From Flavobacteriales bacterium (GTDB lineage Bacteria > Bacteroidota > Bacteroidia > Flavobacteriales_F > PHOS-HE28): 64,000 nt of DNA. This document shows, in pieces, positions 62,643 to 64,000 of the stretch. Made by a program: the position numbers and the translations under genes. The notes beneath the pieces were generated by a model, which searched no databases, had not been told where the DNA came from, and worked only from the letters and a program-made list of their open reading frames with translations. The stretch is from positions 288,794-352,793 of the forward strand of contig JAHBUK010000004.1 in assembly GCA_019638115.1 (NCBI GenBank), read 5' to 3'. Within the stretch, counting starts at the first letter, position 1, and each line of letters opens with the position of its first letter.

Positions 62643-63929
62643 TCAAAGGTTCTCGTCGACCATGGGGCGGTGCGCCGGGTGGTCCAGCAGTTCCTTGCGC
62701 AGCATGTTCAGGGCGGCCAACGCACTGCGCTTGATCACCAGATCGCGGCTTCCGGGGAAGTTCCCCATGGTACTGCGCACGCCATGAGGTCCCGCCACTG
62801 CTATCCACACCGTACCGACCGGCTTCTCCGGGGTGCCTCCATCCGGTCCGGCCACGCCACTGATGGCGATGCTGTGGTCGGTACGCAGCGCCTGCCTCAC
62901 CCCTTGCGCCATCTGCTCCACAACGGGTCTGCTGACCGCCCCTTCCAGCTTCAGCATATCCGCCGGAATGCCCAGTTCGGCCATCTTCACGGCATTGGCA
63001 TAGCTTACCACACCGCCCACGTAGTAGGCGCTGCTTCCCGGTATGCTGGTAACCAAGTGGCTCACAAAGCCACCGGTGCAGCTTTCGGCCAGCCCCAGGG
63101 TCTCCCCGCGCTCCTTCAGCATGCGCCCCACCACCTGTTCCAGGCGCTCCTCCCCTTCACCGAAGATCAACTCGGGGATCAGCCGGTACAGTTGCTGGGC
63201 TTTCTGGTCCACACGGTCACGCGCTCCGAGGGGATCGTTGTTGGCATACGTGCTCAAACGCAGCTTCACCAGACCGGGACTGGGCAGGTAGGCCAGTTTG
63301 ATGGCGCCTTCGGCCAGGCTGTCTTCCCAAGCGGCAATGCGCTGCGCAAGGTGGCTCTCCCCGAGGCCCGTTGTGAGCACGGTGCGATGCACGATGGTGG
63401 GGGGCGTGAACCGGCGCTTCAGTTCAGGTAGGATGTGCTGCTCCATCATCGCCTTCATCTCGTAGGGCACCCCGGGCATGCTCACGTACACGCGTCCTTC
63501 GCGCTCGAACCACATGCCGCTGGCCGTTCCCCGCTCGTTGGGGACCACGGTGCAATTCTCCGGCAGGTCAGCCTGTGCCCGGTTCACCTCCAAAGGCTCC
63601 CGGCCAAGGCTCTCGAAGAAGGCCGCGATACGGGCTTCGATGTGTGGATGGCGTACCAGATGAGTCCCGAAGAACTCGCACAGGGTATGCTTGGTGATAT
63701 CGTCCTTGGTGGGCCCCAGCCCTCCGGTGATGAGCAGCACATCGGTCCGGACCTGGGCCAGGGCATCCAGGATCTCCTGGCGATCATCACCGATCACCAG
63801 TACGCGTGTCGCACGGATGCCGATCAGCGAAAGCTGTTCACCGATCCAGCCCGCATTGGTATTGATCGTTTGGCCGATCAGTAGTTCGTCGCCGATGGAC
63901 AGGACGGTGGCGGTGATCTCTTGGGACAT
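62643..63929 (-). CDS. cinA: Competence/damage-inducible protein CinA
   Basis: A 428-residue CinA with an N-terminal MoaB/MogA-like domain (TATVLSIGDELLIGQTINTN, ITGGLGPTKDDITKH), used for ADP-ribose pyrophosphatase activity in characterised homologues, and a C-terminal CinA/PncC nicotinamide-nucleotide amidase domain (LGLAESCTGGFVSHLVTSIPG, ISGVAGPDGGTPEKPVGTVW). Both domains are complete. CAAATGTC at 63934-63941 reads GACATTTG on the - strand, 4 nt before the ATG. Confidence 0.95.
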   Translation of the reverse strand: MSQEITATVLSIGDELLIGQTINTNAGWIGEQLSLIGIRATRVLVIGDDRQEILDALAQVRTDVLLITGGLGPTKDDITKHTLCEFFGTHLVRHPHIEARIAAFFESLGREPLEVNRAQADLPENCTVVPNERGTASGMWFEREGRVYVSMPGVPYEMKAMMEQHILPELKRRFTPPTIVHRTVLTTGLGESHLAQRIAAWEDSLAEGAIKLAYLPSPGLVKLRLSTYANNDPLGARDRVDQKAQQLYRLIPELIFGEGEERLEQVVGRMLKERGETLGLAESCTGGFVSHLVTSIPGSSAYYVGGVVSYANAVKMAELGIPADMLKLEGAVSRPVVEQMAQGVRQALRTDHSIAISGVAGPDGGTPEKPVGTVWIAVAGPHGVRSTMGNFPGSRDLVIKRSALAALNMLRKELLDHPAHRPMVDENL

Positions 63930-64000
63930 GGTGCAAATGTCGCCACGCGACCCGCTCGATGGCCTGAGTGCAAGATCGACGGGGCTGCGGTCCGATCAAT

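Noticed and set aside
1..64000. CRISPR arrays and tRNA/rRNA genes
   Set aside because: No regularly spaced repeat-spacer pattern is visible, and I see no cloverleaf with CCA/T-loop or rRNA core sequence. The 62.1-62.5 kb repeats are tandem without spacers.

Overview
The window looks like chromosomal DNA of a high-GC member of the Bacteroidota, probably a Flavobacteriales-type lineage. Evidence: several secreted proteins with a type IX secretion (T9SS) C-terminal sorting domain; the Bacteroidota-specific 51-residue DUF4295 protein between rpmG and ftsY; a bacillithiol enzyme (BshC); an RNase Y/ZapA pair; and repeated promoter boxes of the Bacteroidota type (TAnnTTTG, with TTTG or TTGG about 17-20 nt upstream). 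The lineage is an inference; no rRNA or tRNA gene is visible.

Layout. 1-24.9 kb is compact, GC-rich core DNA: a lipoprotein, methyltransferases, a SET-domain protein, a very long TraB/GumN protein, a LolA-like carrier, a peptidase-like pair, an OsmC protein, a WD40 protein, an SLC13 transporter with TrkA-C domains, a sugar epimerase, RNase Y, ZapA, an M23 peptidase and a phosphodiesterase. A palindromic repeat cluster follows (24.99-25.27 kb), then a LysM protein and guaA.

28.75-36.25 kb is an AT-rich accessory island flanked by an 87-bp imperfect direct repeat. In it a roughly 490-bp module occurs twice in full (B, C), once as its 3' half (A) and once as its 5' half (D). Each full copy holds the in-frame 3' end of a LuxR-type response regulator, a promoter-like TTGG-18-TATCTTCG, and a 110-nt inverted-repeat structure. 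The module ends at GTT, exactly where the three copies stop resembling each other. Behind each copy lie small AT-rich promoterless genes (lipoproteins, membrane proteins, a HEPN-like protein). Several are separated by 100-140-bp inverted repeats that look like integron attC sites: the upstream stop codon overlaps or adjoins the left core and the next start lies 10-25 nt after the right core. No integrase is in the window. I read this as an integron-like, integrase-less cassette platform with repeated promoter/attachment modules; it is the most interesting part of the window.

36.5-58.7 kb is rich in surface and signalling genes: five T9SS cargo proteins, a YadA-like adhesin with an S74 chaperone tail, two TPR-histidine-kinase/LuxR-response-regulator pairs, bshC and rimO. 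A 24-nt motif occurs 30-55 nt upstream of the second regulator gene and the two surface-protein genes after it. That suggests a shared regulon. 58.8-64 kb holds a SpoIIE-type phosphatase, ftsY, DUF4295, rpmG, rpmB, a minisatellite and cinA.
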